The notes under the pieces: model-generated
What the model was told of the DNA's origin: nothing
Database searches by the model: none
Seen by the model: the letters and a program-made list of their open reading frames with translations, nothing else
Source of the DNA: UBA7985 sp002690455
GTDB taxonomy: Bacteria > Pseudomonadota > Alphaproteobacteria > UBA7985
Direction: 5' to 3'
Assembly (NCBI GenBank): GCA_965662775.1
Contig: CBFIIW010000012.1
Coordinates: 1 to 64,000, forward strand
Length of the DNA: 64,000 nucleotides
Program-made: the position numbers and the translations under genes
In this document: piece by piece, positions 16,260-24,839 of the stretch
Numbering within the stretch: position 1 is the first letter of the stretch
Layout: every line of letters starts with the position of its first letter

Positions 16260-18959
16260 TCAGGCTGCGTCCTGCACCATCGAGCGCAGCACGTAGTGGA
16301 GAATGCCACCGTTGCGGTAGTAGTCCACCTCGTTGGCGGTATCGATCCGCACCATTAAGGCAACATCCTTTGTGCTGCCATCGGAAAAGGTGATGCGGCA
16401 GGCAACGTCCATGCGGGGCGAAATGCCACTCTCTACCCCAGTAATGTCGAAAGTCTCAGCGCCATTTAGACCCAACGAAGCGATGCTGTCACCGTCTTTG
16501 AACTGCAGCGGCAGGACGCCCATACCCACCAAATTGGACCGGTGGATACGCTCAAAGGACTCAGCGATTACAGCCTTGACACCGAGCAGTCGCGTCCCCT
16601 TGGCCGCCCAGTCACGCGATGAGCCCGTACCGTACTCCTTGCCTGCGACGATAACGAGCGGTGTGCCTTCCGCTTCATACTTCATGGCCGCATCATAGAT
16701 GTCCATCTTCTCACCCGAAGGCTGATGCATGGTGAAGCCGCCTTCGACCGAACCGCCAAGCATCAGGTTCTTGATACGAATGTTGCCGAAGGTTCCCCGC
16801 ATCATGATGTGGTGATTGCCGCGACGCGCACCGTAGGAGTTGAAGTCATTCGGCTGGATCTGCCGTTCCATGAGGTAGTGGCCAGCGGGTGCATCGCGCT
16901 TGATTGCCCCGGCGGGAGAGATGTGGTCGGTCGTGATCGAATCACCGAGCAGGGCCAGTGGCCGCGCGCCATGGATGTCACTCAGGTCGTCGACTTCTGT
17001 GGTCATGCCAGCAAAGAATGGTGGGTACTGGACGTAGGTTGAGCCATCGTCCCAGTCGTAGGTCATCCCTCCTGTGACCTTGATTCCCTGCCAGTCTTTA
17101 GTGCCGTCAAAGACATTACCGTAGCGTTCGGTGAACATTTCAGCCGTCAGGCACGCGTCCATGGTCTCGGCCACTTCAGCATTGCTGGGCCAAATGTCTG
17201 CGAGGAAGACGTCGTTTCCGTCCTGATCTTGGCCAATGGCGTCTTTGGTGATGTCAATGTTCATCGATCCGGCGAGCGCATAGGCCACCACCAACGGTGG
17301 TGAGGCAAGATAGTTGAAACGACTGAGTGGGTGCACCCGGCCCTCGAAGTTGCGGTTGCCCGAGAGTACGGCGGCAACCCGCACATCGCCTTGGTTTATG
17401 GCGGTCTCAATTTCGTGCTTCAGCGGCCCAGAGTTGCCGATGCAAGTGGTGCAACCATAGCCAACCAGATCGAAGCCAATGGCGTCGAGATGGTCTTGGA
17501 GACCTGCTTTTTCGAGGTAGTCAGTGACCACCTGCGAGCCCGGTGCGAGAGAAGTCTTGACCCAGGGCTTAGAGGTCAGGCCGCGTTCATTGGCCTTCTT
17601 AGCAACCAGACCGGCGGCCACCAGCACGGAAGGGTTAGATGTATTGGTGCACGAGGTAATTGCGGCGATCACAACATCACCGTTGTTCATGCTGTAGTCT
17701 GCGCCTGCGACTGGGGCATTGCCTTTGCCAGCGTCCTGCGGCTTGCCCTGCAGGTCGGTAGCGAGGTGGATTGAAAACTCATCCGTGGCCTCGGAAAGCA
17801 GAACCCGGTCTTGCGGGCGCTTAGGGCCAGCCAGTGAGGGGACGACGGTGCCCATGTCCAGCGAAAGCGTGTCGGTGAATACCGGATCCGGCGTATGCTC
17901 GTCACGCCACATGCCCTGCGCCTTTGCGTAGGCTTCGACCAGTGCAACCGTCTCGGAATCCCGGCCGGTAAAGGCGAGGTAGCGGCAGGTTTCCGCGTCA
18001 ATGGGGAAGAAGCCGCAGGTTGCGCCGTATTCGGGTGCCATATTGGCGATGGTGGCACGGTCAGCGAGGCTCAGGTTTGACAGTCCGGGGCCGTAAAACT
18101 CAACAAACTTACCGACGACGCCCTTGGCGCGCAGCAGTTGAACGATCACCAGAACAAGGTCGGTGGCCGTGGTGCCCTCGACCATTTTGCCGTCGAGCCT
18201 AAAGCCGATCACTTCGGGTACGCGCATTGATACCGGCTGGCCCAGCATGGCCGCTTCCGCTTCAATGCCACCAACGCCCCAGCCGAGCACGGCCAGACCG
18301 TTGACCATCGTGGTATGAGAGTCGGTTCCGACCAGCGTGTCGGGGTAGGCAATCTTTCGACCGTCCACGTCAGCCGTCCAGACGGTCTGGGCGAGGTACT
18401 CGAGGTTGACCTGGTGACAGATTCCTGTACCCGGCGGCACGACGCGGAAGTTTTCAAAAGCCGATTGGCCCCAGCGCAGGAATTCGTAACGCTCCTTGTT
18501 GCGTTGGAACTCAATCTCGGTGTTCTTCTCTGCGGAATCTGGGTCACCAAAGTGATCCACCATGACCGAGTGGTCGATGACCAGATCCACGGGTGAAATC
18601 GGGTTGATCTTCTTTGGGTCAGCGCCGAGCTCAACCACCGCTTCGCGCATGGCGGCGAGGTCAACAACCGCTGGCACACCGGTAAAATCTTGCAGCAGCA
18701 CCCGCGCCGGACGGTATGCGATTTCCGAAGCACCGCCCTTGTTATCGAGCCACTGGGCGAAAGCTGAGATGTCTTCGGTGGTGACGGTCTTGCCGTCTTC
18801 GAAACGCAGCAGGTTTTCCAGCAGGACTTTCAGCGAAAAGGGCAACCGCGAAAGATCACCCAATTGCTCACTCGCCTTGGGTAGCGAGTAGTAGTCGAAA
18901 GACTTTCCGGCCGCTGTCAGCGTGGACCGAACCTGCATTGTATCCTGACCTGGAACCAT
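16260..18959 (-). CDS. acnA: Aconitate hydratase A
   Basis: An 899-residue [4Fe-4S] enzyme interconverting citrate and isocitrate in the TCA cycle. The cluster cysteines lie in TSCTNTSNPSV and YGCTTCIGNSGPL. DSHTTMVNGL and GTGSSRDWAAKGT (swivel-domain substrate residues) are intact. AcnA/IRP type by length and order of domains. AGGAGG sits 8 bases before the ATG. It is monocistronic, with about 235 bases of divergent space to the NRDE gene. Confidence 0.98.
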   Translation of the reverse strand: MVPGQDTMQVRSTLTAAGKSFDYYSLPKASEQLGDLSRLPFSLKVLLENLLRFEDGKTVTTEDISAFAQWLDNKGGASEIAYRPARVLLQDFTGVPAVVDLAAMREAVVELGADPKKINPISPVDLVIDHSVMVDHFGDPDSAEKNTEIEFQRNKERYEFLRWGQSAFENFRVVPPGTGICHQVNLEYLAQTVWTADVDGRKIAYPDTLVGTDSHTTMVNGLAVLGWGVGGIEAEAAMLGQPVSMRVPEVIGFRLDGKMVEGTTATDLVLVIVQLLRAKGVVGKFVEFYGPGLSNLSLADRATIANMAPEYGATCGFFPIDAETCRYLAFTGRDSETVALVEAYAKAQGMWRDEHTPDPVFTDTLSLDMGTVVPSLAGPKRPQDRVLLSEATDEFSIHLATDLQGKPQDAGKGNAPVAGADYSMNNGDVVIAAITSCTNTSNPSVLVAAGLVAKKANERGLTSKPWVKTSLAPGSQVVTDYLEKAGLQDHLDAIGFDLVGYGCTTCIGNSGPLKHEIETAINQGDVRVAAVLSGNRNFEGRVHPLSRFNYLASPPLVVAYALAGSMNIDITKDAIGQDQDGNDVFLADIWPSNAEVAETMDACLTAEMFTERYGNVFDGTKDWQGIKVTGGMTYDWDDGSTYVQYPPFFAGMTTEVDDLSDIHGARPLALLGDSITTDHISPAGAIKRDAPAGHYLMERQIQPNDFNSYGARRGNHHIMMRGTFGNIRIKNLMLGGSVEGGFTMHQPSGEKMDIYDAAMKYEAEGTPLVIVAGKEYGTGSSRDWAAKGTRLLGVKAVIAESFERIHRSNLVGMGVLPLQFKDGDSIASLGLNGAETFDITGVESGISPRMDVACRITFSDGSTKDVALMVRIDTANEVDYYRNGGILHYVLRSMVQDAA

Positions 18960-19195
18960 CGAAGAAACCTCCTGTAGCTGTGGCCATTAGCGACCCCCAA
19001 AGGTCGCGAACGGCAGGCTGCATGTCGCAACCCGGAAAAACATGTGCGGGTTTTAGCCGGTTTCCCCGATCTCAACAATTCGCAGTCTGACGCGCCTGCG
19101 CCTCGCGGAGTGCATTGCTGGAGCCGCCACGGCCGTTCCCCTGCAGATGGCAGACCCACCGTGACAAAGGCGATCCTAAGCCCCACTTATGCAGC

Positions 19196-20002
19196 ATGTG
19201 CACGTATCTGATCCGTTTCGATCCCGACCACGACTGGCCCTTTCTGATTGCCGGCAACCGTGATGAATTGCGCAGCCGTCCAGCGCTTCCGCCCGCGCGA
19301 CACTGGCCGGATCGCGGCGACGTGCTTGCGGGTCAGGATGTGCTAGCGGGTGGCACCTGGTGCGGTCTCAACGATACTGGCGTTGTCGCGGCACTGCTCA
19401 ATAAGAAAAAGGCGTTGGGACCGGCGCCGGGAAAGCGCTCGCGCGGGGAGGTGGTGCTGGATGCGCTCGACCACGCCGATGCTATAGACGGCGCGCGAGC
19501 CATAGGGGCGCTCGACGGTGATGCCTACCGGCCCTTCAATCTTATTCTTGCCGACAACCGGGACGCATTCTGGATTACCCACGACGGCGATGTGACGCTC
19601 CGCGTGCGGGCCATGGAGCCCGGCGTACATCTGATCAGCCATAACGATCTGGACACCGGGCCACGCGCACATGCCCATCTGAAGCAGGCTGAGGCAGCGG
19701 TACCCAGCGGAGAATTTGCCGACCCCGCTGCCTGGCAGGGGTGGGTTGACCTGCTCAGTGCTCGGGCTGCGCCAGATGCCGCGTACTGGGAAACCGCGCT
19801 GAACGTCGATGTGCCCGAGATGGACTTTGGCACGGTGTCATCGGTGCTCATTGCGCTGCCGCGCGCAGAACTGGCTTTGGGGGCGCAAGGCCCACCGCCG
19901 CGTGGGTTGGGAGCAGAGCCTGATCCCGGGCAAGTCGCGCCAGTCTTCCTCTACGCCGATGGCCCAGGTGATCGGGCGCCTTACCAGTTGATGGCAGACT
20001 GA
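19196..20002 (+). CDS. NRDE/TANGO2 family protein
   Basis: A 268-residue protein starting MCTYLIRFDPDHDWPFLIAG, followed by the name-giving NRDE motif at about residue 24. Cys2 is the N-terminal residue after Met removal, consistent with an Ntn-hydrolase-like fold. Further family segments: GGTWCGLNDTGVVAALLN and HLISHNDLDT. TANGO2-type proteins have been linked to heme trafficking and lipid homeostasis, but the bacterial role is unclear. The start is fixed by the conserved Cys2, which excludes the longer upstream reading. Confidence 0.85.
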   Translation: MCTYLIRFDPDHDWPFLIAGNRDELRSRPALPPARHWPDRGDVLAGQDVLAGGTWCGLNDTGVVAALLNKKKALGPAPGKRSRGEVVLDALDHADAIDGARAIGALDGDAYRPFNLILADNRDAFWITHDGDVTLRVRAMEPGVHLISHNDLDTGPRAHAHLKQAEAAVPSGEFADPAAWQGWVDLLSARAAPDAAYWETALNVDVPEMDFGTVSSVLIALPRAELALGAQGPPPRGLGAEPDPGQVAPVFLYADGPGDRAPYQLMAD

Positions 20003-20056
20003 AGGAGGTCTGTGGGGTCGGGTGTCGCCGCCGCGCAGGATGGGGTTTCGTGGCGC

Positions 20057-20569
20057 TTAGCGTCGGTGCCATTTCTGGAAATGGTCGATATCGTAAACCC
20101 GGTGGTCGTGGTGACGGCTTGAATAGCGAAGCAGCGCTAGCAAGCCTCCGCCCAGCAAGACCGAGAAGACCAGCGCTCCCCCAATCAGCCACCAGGCGAA
20201 TGGGTCCATCTGCGTATCGACGGAGAACCAAATTTGCCAGCCAATGCCAAGGATTGCGACCATCACCCCGCCCAGAAATGCAAGGATGCCAAAAGCCCGC
20301 CAGCCCAGTGGTTCAGGCGTTGAAGGTTGCCCAGTCGCCTCTGTTTCGGTCTTTGTCTCGGCCGTGGCTTCTGTCGCATCTTGGGGGCCTAATTCGCTCG
20401 CGGCTTCGTTCTCTGGTTCGACCTCTGATTCTGGCTTAGGTTTGGCCTGAGAGTTTGGATTGTCGTCCCGGCTCTTGGTCGTAACGGTTTCTGGCGCGGT
20501 GAATATAACCGCCCTACCTTTTGCGCTTTTGTGCGCGGGTTGATCCGATTTCTGTTCATGGTCTGGCAT
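20057..20569 (-). CDS. Two-TM membrane protein with acidic N-terminal tail
   Basis: A 170-residue protein. Residues 1-85 are polar, rich in Glu, Thr, Pro and Lys and probably disordered. Two hydrophobic helices follow (FGILAFLGGVMVAILGIGW and WWLIGGALVFSVLLGGGLLA), and a short basic/aromatic end YDIDHFQKWHRR. No named family is recognised. It is divergent from purC and convergent with the NRDE gene, and stands alone. Function unknown. Confidence 0.65.
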   Translation of the reverse strand: MPDHEQKSDQPAHKSAKGRAVIFTAPETVTTKSRDDNPNSQAKPKPESEVEPENEAASELGPQDATEATAETKTETEATGQPSTPEPLGWRAFGILAFLGGVMVAILGIGWQIWFSVDTQMDPFAWWLIGGALVFSVLLGGGLLALLRYSSRHHDHRVYDIDHFQKWHRR

Positions 20570-20694
20570 GGCGGCCCCCTTCGGTCATGGATTAACACAT
20601 CGGCCAAGCAATGCTACAGGCGACAGCGGGGCGCAGGCGAGCAGCCTGTTTTTTGTCTCCATTCGATTCATAAAATTCTGAAGGCGCATATGCC

Positions 20695-21474
20695 ATGCCG
20701 CGCGGCAAGCAAGTCTACGAGACGTCAGCAAAGATCATCTATGAGGGGTCGGAAGCCGACACTCACATTCAGCACTTCAAGGACGACCCGGCCAAGGGCC
20801 GCCGCGGGGACGATGCGGTCGCTCTATGGCAGGCTGGCCGTGGTGTCCTCAACAACAGGATTTCTGACGTCCTCATGACTCGCCTGACCGAGATGGGCGT
20901 AGCCAATCACCTTATGCGCCGTCTGAATATGCGCGAGCAAATGGTGCGAGCTTCCGAGCCGATGCCAATCGGCGTAAAGATTCGAAATCTTGCCGCCGGT
21001 GCCTTCGCCAGCCGTCTTGGTATGCCGCCCGGTGTGAAGCTGCCTCGGCCCATGGTGGAGTTCTTTTTGCGTTCGACTGAGTTGGATGATCCACTGATCA
21101 CGGAAGACAACATCGCTGCCTTTAACTGGGCTAGCCCACAGGACCTTGATGACATTGTAGCGCTGTCCATGCGCACCAACGATATTCTTTCAGGGCTGTT
21201 TATTGGCGTAGGGCTGAAGCTGGTCGACTTCCGCCTTGAATTCGGGCGGATCTGGGAACCGCTTGAGAACGGGCAGGAAGAAATGCGCATTCTGATCGCC
21301 GATGAAATCACGCCGGATAACTGCCGACTGTGGGATAATGAAACGGGTGAAAAGCTTGAAACACTCCGGGATTCTGCCACCGGGCTGGACGGGCACCGGC
21401 TGGTTGCCGCCCGGCTAGGGCTGATGCCTGATGCTGGTCCTGGCGATTTGCGGGGCCCTCGAACTCTGCAGTAG
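20695..21474 (+). CDS. purC: SAICAR synthase (PurC), divergent in ATP-binding motifs
   Basis: A 259-residue member of the phosphoribosylaminoimidazole-succinocarboxamide synthase family (purine pathway, joins aspartate to CAIR). The middle and end match well: GVLNNRISDVLMTRL, RLNMREQMVR, RNLAAGAFASRLG, VDFRLEFGRIW and LIADEITPDNCRLWD. However, the usual YEGKAK glycine/lysine motif at the N-terminus reads YETSAK, and the segment after FKDD, normally TAFN, reads PAKGRRGDD. These motifs take part in nucleotide/substrate binding in characterised enzymes. It could be a functional variant or a specialised paralogue. Confidence 0.85.
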   Translation: MPRGKQVYETSAKIIYEGSEADTHIQHFKDDPAKGRRGDDAVALWQAGRGVLNNRISDVLMTRLTEMGVANHLMRRLNMREQMVRASEPMPIGVKIRNLAAGAFASRLGMPPGVKLPRPMVEFFLRSTELDDPLITEDNIAAFNWASPQDLDDIVALSMRTNDILSGLFIGVGLKLVDFRLEFGRIWEPLENGQEEMRILIADEITPDNCRLWDNETGEKLETLRDSATGLDGHRLVAARLGLMPDAGPGDLRGPRTLQ

Positions 21475-21593
21475 CAGACTTTGGTCTGGATGGAGAACGG
21501 AGACGATGGGCAACCTGCGGCTTTGCGCCTATTCAAACCCGGTCGTGTGCTCCTATATTAAGTATTGAGGCTCCAAATTGAGGAAATGCGCCC

Positions 21594-21833
21594 ATGCCTA
21601 TGTCCGCCGGCGAAATCGAGCAAATGATCCGCAGTGCCCTTCCCGATGCTGATGTCCGCATCGAGGACTTGCGCGGTGATGGCGATCACTATGCGGCCTA
21701 TATCGTTTCCGATGCGTTCAAGGGAAAGTCTCGCGTGGCGCAGCACCAGCTTGTTTACGCTGCTCTCCAGGGTCGAATGGGAACGGAGTTGCATGCGCTT
21801 TCATTGCAGACCAAGGCACCCGACCGTGCTTGA
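21594..21833 (+). CDS. bolA: BolA family protein
   Basis: A 79-residue BolA/IbaG-type protein: MSAGEIEQMIRSALPDADVR, then GDGDHYAAYIVSDAFKGKSR and the signature VAQHQLVYAALQGRM with the conserved His. BolA proteins bind [2Fe-2S] clusters together with monothiol glutaredoxins. The next gene, 26 bases downstream, is exactly such a glutaredoxin, the standard functional pair for Fe-S trafficking. Confidence 0.93.
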   Translation: MPMSAGEIEQMIRSALPDADVRIEDLRGDGDHYAAYIVSDAFKGKSRVAQHQLVYAALQGRMGTELHALSLQTKAPDRA

Positions 21834-21859
21834 GCTATGAACATCAAGGATCGATCATC

Positions 21860-22198
21860 ATGGATACTTCTATTCTTACCCGCATTCAGTCAGACGTGCA
21901 GAACAATAAGGTTATGCTTTACATGAAGGGGACGCCCGTATTCCCGCAGTGTGGCTTCTCAGCGGCCGTGGTGGCCGTATTGAACAACCTCGGCGTCGAC
22001 TATCACTCTGAAAACGTGCTGGAAGACCCCGGTATTCGGCAGGGTATTAAAGAATACGCAAACTGGCCGACTATCCCCCAGCTCTACGTCAAGGGTGAGT
22101 TCGTAGGTGGCTGCGATATCGTGCGAGAAATGTACGAGACTGGCGAGTTGGCCCAAGTGCTGACAGACGCTGGGATCGAGGTCCGTTCGGCAGCTTGA
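21860..22198 (+). CDS. grxD: Monothiol glutaredoxin, Grx4 family
   Basis: A 112-residue monothiol glutaredoxin with the active-site motif CGFS (FPQCGFSAAVV), YMKGTP before it, and WPTIPQLYVKGEFVGGCDI after it, the glutathione-binding TIP and GG elements. It binds a bridging [2Fe-2S] cluster and partners BolA. I use the ATG of MDTSILTRIQ, with AAGGA 9 bases upstream; a possible start 30 bases earlier overlaps bolA. A large hairpin repeat follows the stop. Confidence 0.96.
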   Translation: MDTSILTRIQSDVQNNKVMLYMKGTPVFPQCGFSAAVVAVLNNLGVDYHSENVLEDPGIRQGIKEYANWPTIPQLYVKGEFVGGCDIVREMYETGELAQVLTDAGIEVRSAA

Positions 22199-22241
22199 TT
22201 GCTCTGCACTTGGTCCACGGCAGCCTTTCCGCCTTAGATTG

Positions 22242-22555
22242 CGCGTGGGAGATTTGTAAGCCGCGAAGCGGCGTCAAATCGAGCGCGCCATTCGTTGGAT
22301 CGAGTGGTTTGTTTTCTTTTGTAGCACGGAGGTTGCGTCGACCTTGTCTCGACCGCTTCGCGGTCTTCGCCAAGGCGCCGCGCAAAGCGCACGCTAGAGG
22401 CCTCCGACTACGCGTGGGAGATTTGTAAGCCGCGAAGCGGCGTCAAATCGAGCGCGCCATTCGTTGGATCGAGTGGTTTGTCTTCTGTTGTAGCACGGAG
22501 GTTGCGTCGACCTTGTCTCGACCGCTTCGCGGTCTTCGCCAAGGCGCCGCGCAAA
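22242..22555. repeat. Tandem 145-base repeat, B-A-B-A hairpin modules
   Basis: Two 145-base units (22242-22386 and 22411-22555) that differ at about two positions, 24 bases apart. Each unit holds module B (22251-22280; 22420-22449) and module A (22342-22375; 22511-22544), each a two-tier hairpin with outer stem, internal loop, GC inner stem and trinucleotide loop. The shared core CCGCTTCGCGG occurs four times here in alternating orientation. The same modules occur at 13.3 kb in A-B order. It lies between the converging grxD and rplA. No transposase is linked. Confidence 0.9.
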
Positions 22556-22639
22556 CCGTACTCTTGCAACTCCAGATACAGATGGGCCCGGTCGTGAAGC
22601 TATAGCCTGGGACAACGAGGGCGATATCGCTTTCATCCA

Positions 22640-22675
22640 AAAGGAAAACCCGGCAGCACGCGCCACCGGGTGTTA
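22640..22675 (-). terminator. Rho-independent terminator of rplK-rplA
   Basis: On the minus strand ACCCGG and CCGGGT form a stem around a 12-base GC-rich loop, followed by TTTCCTTTT. It starts about 60 bases after the rplA stop. Confidence 0.65.
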
Positions 22676-22730
22676 TTGAATCTATCACCTGATGATGCCC
22701 TGTTCATCGGGCATAACGTGTCAGACTGGC

Positions 22731-23429
22731 TCAGGCTTCCGGATTTATCGACGCTGGTTCGATTTTAACCCCTGGCCCCATAGTCGAAGAGATTGCAATC
22801 CGCTTGACGTAGGTACCCTTTGCGCCCGATGGCTTCGCCTTCTGGATAGCGTCAATGAATGCCTTGGCGTTGGCAAGGATATCAGCCTCTGAGAACGAGG
22901 CCTTCCCAATACCAGCGTGAATGATCCCTGCCTTCTCAGCTCGGAACTGAACTTGACCACCCTTTGCCGCTTCAACGGCTCCGGCGACGTCTGCCGTTAC
23001 CGTTCCCAATTTTGGGTTTGGCATGAGCCCACGTGGGCCCAGGACCTTTCCCAGACGACCGACGATCGGCATCATGTCGGGGGTTGCAATCACGCGTTCA
23101 AAGTCGATCGTACCCGCCTGCACTTGCTCCATCAGGTCTTCAGCACCAACCACGTCAGCACCTGCAGCACGGGCCTCGTCCGCCTTTGCGTCTTTGGCGA
23201 ACACAGCAACACGGATCGACTTGCCCGTACCGGCCGGCAGGGTCACTGCCCCGCGGACGTTCTGGTCGGCATGGCGTGGATCAATGCCGAGATTCATAGA
23301 AATCTCGATGGTTTCATCAAACTTCGCGGTTGCACGGGATTTAACCAAAGAAACAGCTTCTTCGATCGACACCAGACCATCGCGGTCGATGCCTTCATAG
23401 GCGATGCGAATACGCTTTCCTGTAGCCAT
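22731..23429 (-). CDS. rplA: 50S ribosomal protein L1
   Basis: A 232-residue protein with L1 hallmarks: KFDETIEISMNLGIDPRHAD, RGAVTLPAGTGK, VLGPRGLMPNPKLGTV and ISSTMGPGVKI. It binds 23S rRNA at the L1 stalk and in many bacteria represses its own rplKA mRNA. It is separated from rplK by 4 bases. Unusually, rplJ-rplL does not follow: the next elements are a terminator, a tandem repeat and convergent grxD. Confidence 0.98.
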   Translation of the reverse strand: MATGKRIRIAYEGIDRDGLVSIEEAVSLVKSRATAKFDETIEISMNLGIDPRHADQNVRGAVTLPAGTGKSIRVAVFAKDAKADEARAAGADVVGAEDLMEQVQAGTIDFERVIATPDMMPIVGRLGKVLGPRGLMPNPKLGTVTADVAGAVEAAKGGQVQFRAEKAGIIHAGIGKASFSEADILANAKAFIDAIQKAKPSGAKGTYVKRIAISSTMGPGVKIEPASINPEA

Positions 23430-23433
23430 AGTA

Positions 23434-23862
23434 TTAGCCCTCCACCTGCACGCCCATCGACCGAGCGGAACCTTCGATGATCCGCATCGCGCCTTCGATG
23501 TCGACTGCGTTTAAGTCTTGCATCTTAGCCTCTGCGATTTCCTTGACCTGATCGCGGGTAATCTTGCCCACGAATTGGGTGCCTGTCGCGTTGGCGCCTG
23601 ACTTTTTTCCGGCGGCCTTCAGGATGTAATAAGCGGCCGGCGCCGTCTTGGTTTCGAAGCTGAACGACTTATCGGAGTAAACTGTAATGATGACGGGGGT
23701 TGGCGTGCCCGGTTGGGTTTGCTGCGTGGCTGCGTTGAAGGCCTTGCAGAATTCCATGATGTTCACACCGCGCTGACCCAGCGCAGGCCCAACAGGCGGC
23801 GAAGGGTTCGCTTGACCAGCCGGGATCTGTAGCTTGAAGCTACTTTCTACCTTTTTTGCCAT
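23434..23862 (-). CDS. rplK: 50S ribosomal protein L11
   Basis: A 142-residue protein of exact family length: MAKKVESSFKLQIPAGQANP, then PPVGPALGQRGVNIMEFCKAFN and RSMGVQVEG at the end. It forms the GTPase-associated centre with 23S rRNA. I start at the MAKK ATG; the longer frame has no similarity. The 5' leader on the minus strand contains a GGGGC/GCCCC hairpin (23902-23917) downstream of a good promoter, and could host L1 autoregulation, but I cannot identify an L1 site with confidence. Confidence 0.98.
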   Translation of the reverse strand: MAKKVESSFKLQIPAGQANPSPPVGPALGQRGVNIMEFCKAFNAATQQTQPGTPTPVIITVYSDKSFSFETKTAPAAYYILKAAGKKSGANATGTQFVGKITRDQVKEIAEAKMQDLNAVDIEGAMRIIEGSARSMGVQVEG

Positions 23863-23935
23863 GATATCCTCGATTGCAAAAGTGAGGTCCGCGGTCGTCT
23901 CGGGGCGGCAAAGCCCCCTCCCGCAGATAGTCGGT

Positions 23936-23964
23936 GGGATAGGCCAGGGCCCGTGCCTTGACAA
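23936..23964 (-). promoter_or_regulatory. Predicted rplK-rplA promoter
   Basis: On the minus strand CTTGTCA (-35) and TATCCC (-10) are spaced 17 bases apart, matching the alphaproteobacterial CTTGAC-N17 layout, about 75 bases before rplK. The spacer carries half of a GGGCCCG/CGGGCCC inverted repeat that straddles the -35 element. Confidence 0.5.
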
Positions 23965-24086
23965 GCAGATCGGGCCCTAAGGCGCGGAATCACCCCGCAC
24001 GGGTGCTATGCGGCGGTGGAACAGGAGCAGGGCGACCGCTCGGTTTCCCGATCAACTGGAACCTCTGCAGCTCCTGCTGCCAACAT

Positions 24087-24626
24087 TCAAAGGGCGTCCA
24101 AAGCTTCCTGCAGATTGGTAAAAGCGAAGCAGTCACCGCATAGCGCTTCAAGCCGAGTAAGGTTCTCTCGGGCCAGATCAACCCGGTCCGTCTCAATGAA
24201 CAAATACCCCTGATAGTTCAGTGCCCCCAGATGCTCAGGGTCAAGGCCCAGAGCGCGTTTGTAAGCCGCCTCGGACTGCCGATAGTTCTCGACGTTGCGA
24301 TAGGCAAAGCCCAGCTCGTTCCAGGCGTCGGCATTGCGCGGTTCGATGTAGGTTACCTTCTGCAGATTAGTGATGGCACGCCGGAACCACCCGCGCTCGA
24401 TGAAATCCAGCGCTTCTTCGAACAAGGCCAGGGCATCAGGCTCTTCTGCCGTTGCAATAGTTTGCCCGCCGTAGGACGAGCCGCCGCCGCTGCTTGACGA
24501 CCCAGTGCCGACAGCTTGCGCAGAACTGATTGGTAGCAGCAGCGCGCTGACCAGCAGCATCGAACCGGTTAAGCGATTCAGGATCAAACGACGATTGAAA
24601 GTGGAAAGAAAGGCAAGGTCACGCAT
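24087..24626 (-). CDS. Exported TPR protein
   Basis: A 179-residue protein with a signal peptide (LTGSMLLVSALLLPISSAQA) followed by a Ser/Gly linker and about three tetratricopeptide repeats between residues 65 and 160 (WFRRAITNLQKVTYIEPRNA, AWNELGFAYRNVENYRQSEA, YKRALGLDPEHLGALNYQGY). Two Cys near the end (LCGDC) may form a disulfide. Likely a periplasmic protein-protein adaptor. The ATG giving MRDLAFLS has GGAG 9 bases upstream. No operon partner is evident; partners unknown. Confidence 0.78.
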   Translation of the reverse strand: MRDLAFLSTFNRRLILNRLTGSMLLVSALLLPISSAQAVGTGSSSSGGGSSYGGQTIATAEEPDALALFEEALDFIERGWFRRAITNLQKVTYIEPRNADAWNELGFAYRNVENYRQSEAAYKRALGLDPEHLGALNYQGYLFIETDRVDLARENLTRLEALCGDCFAFTNLQEALDAL

Positions 24627-24839
24627 GGTGGTGGTCTCCAAAGTTCAAATGGCCAGTACCGGGACCCGCGCTATTCGAGGAGGAGCATCGCGAAGTAGAA
24701 CAAGCGCAGGCCCGGCACCGCCAATACGCCCCGAAATGTTGCAAATATCCCTGCTGACCAGCCATTTAGCTCGTTTCGCTGCTCACAAGGGCGTTAAGTC
24801 GCAGGAGACAACCTTGTGGCCAAGACGGCGACGGCACGT

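Noticed and set aside
22242..22555. Repeat block considered as a CRISPR array
   Set aside because: Only two 145-base units, hairpin modules rather than short repeats with unique spacers, and no cas genes.
22089..22688. Open frames across the tandem repeats giving similar peptides at 13.3 and 22.3 kb
   Set aside because: The peptide similarity comes from the repeated DNA; there are no ribosome-binding sites, and frames on both strands are open because of GC-rich hairpins.
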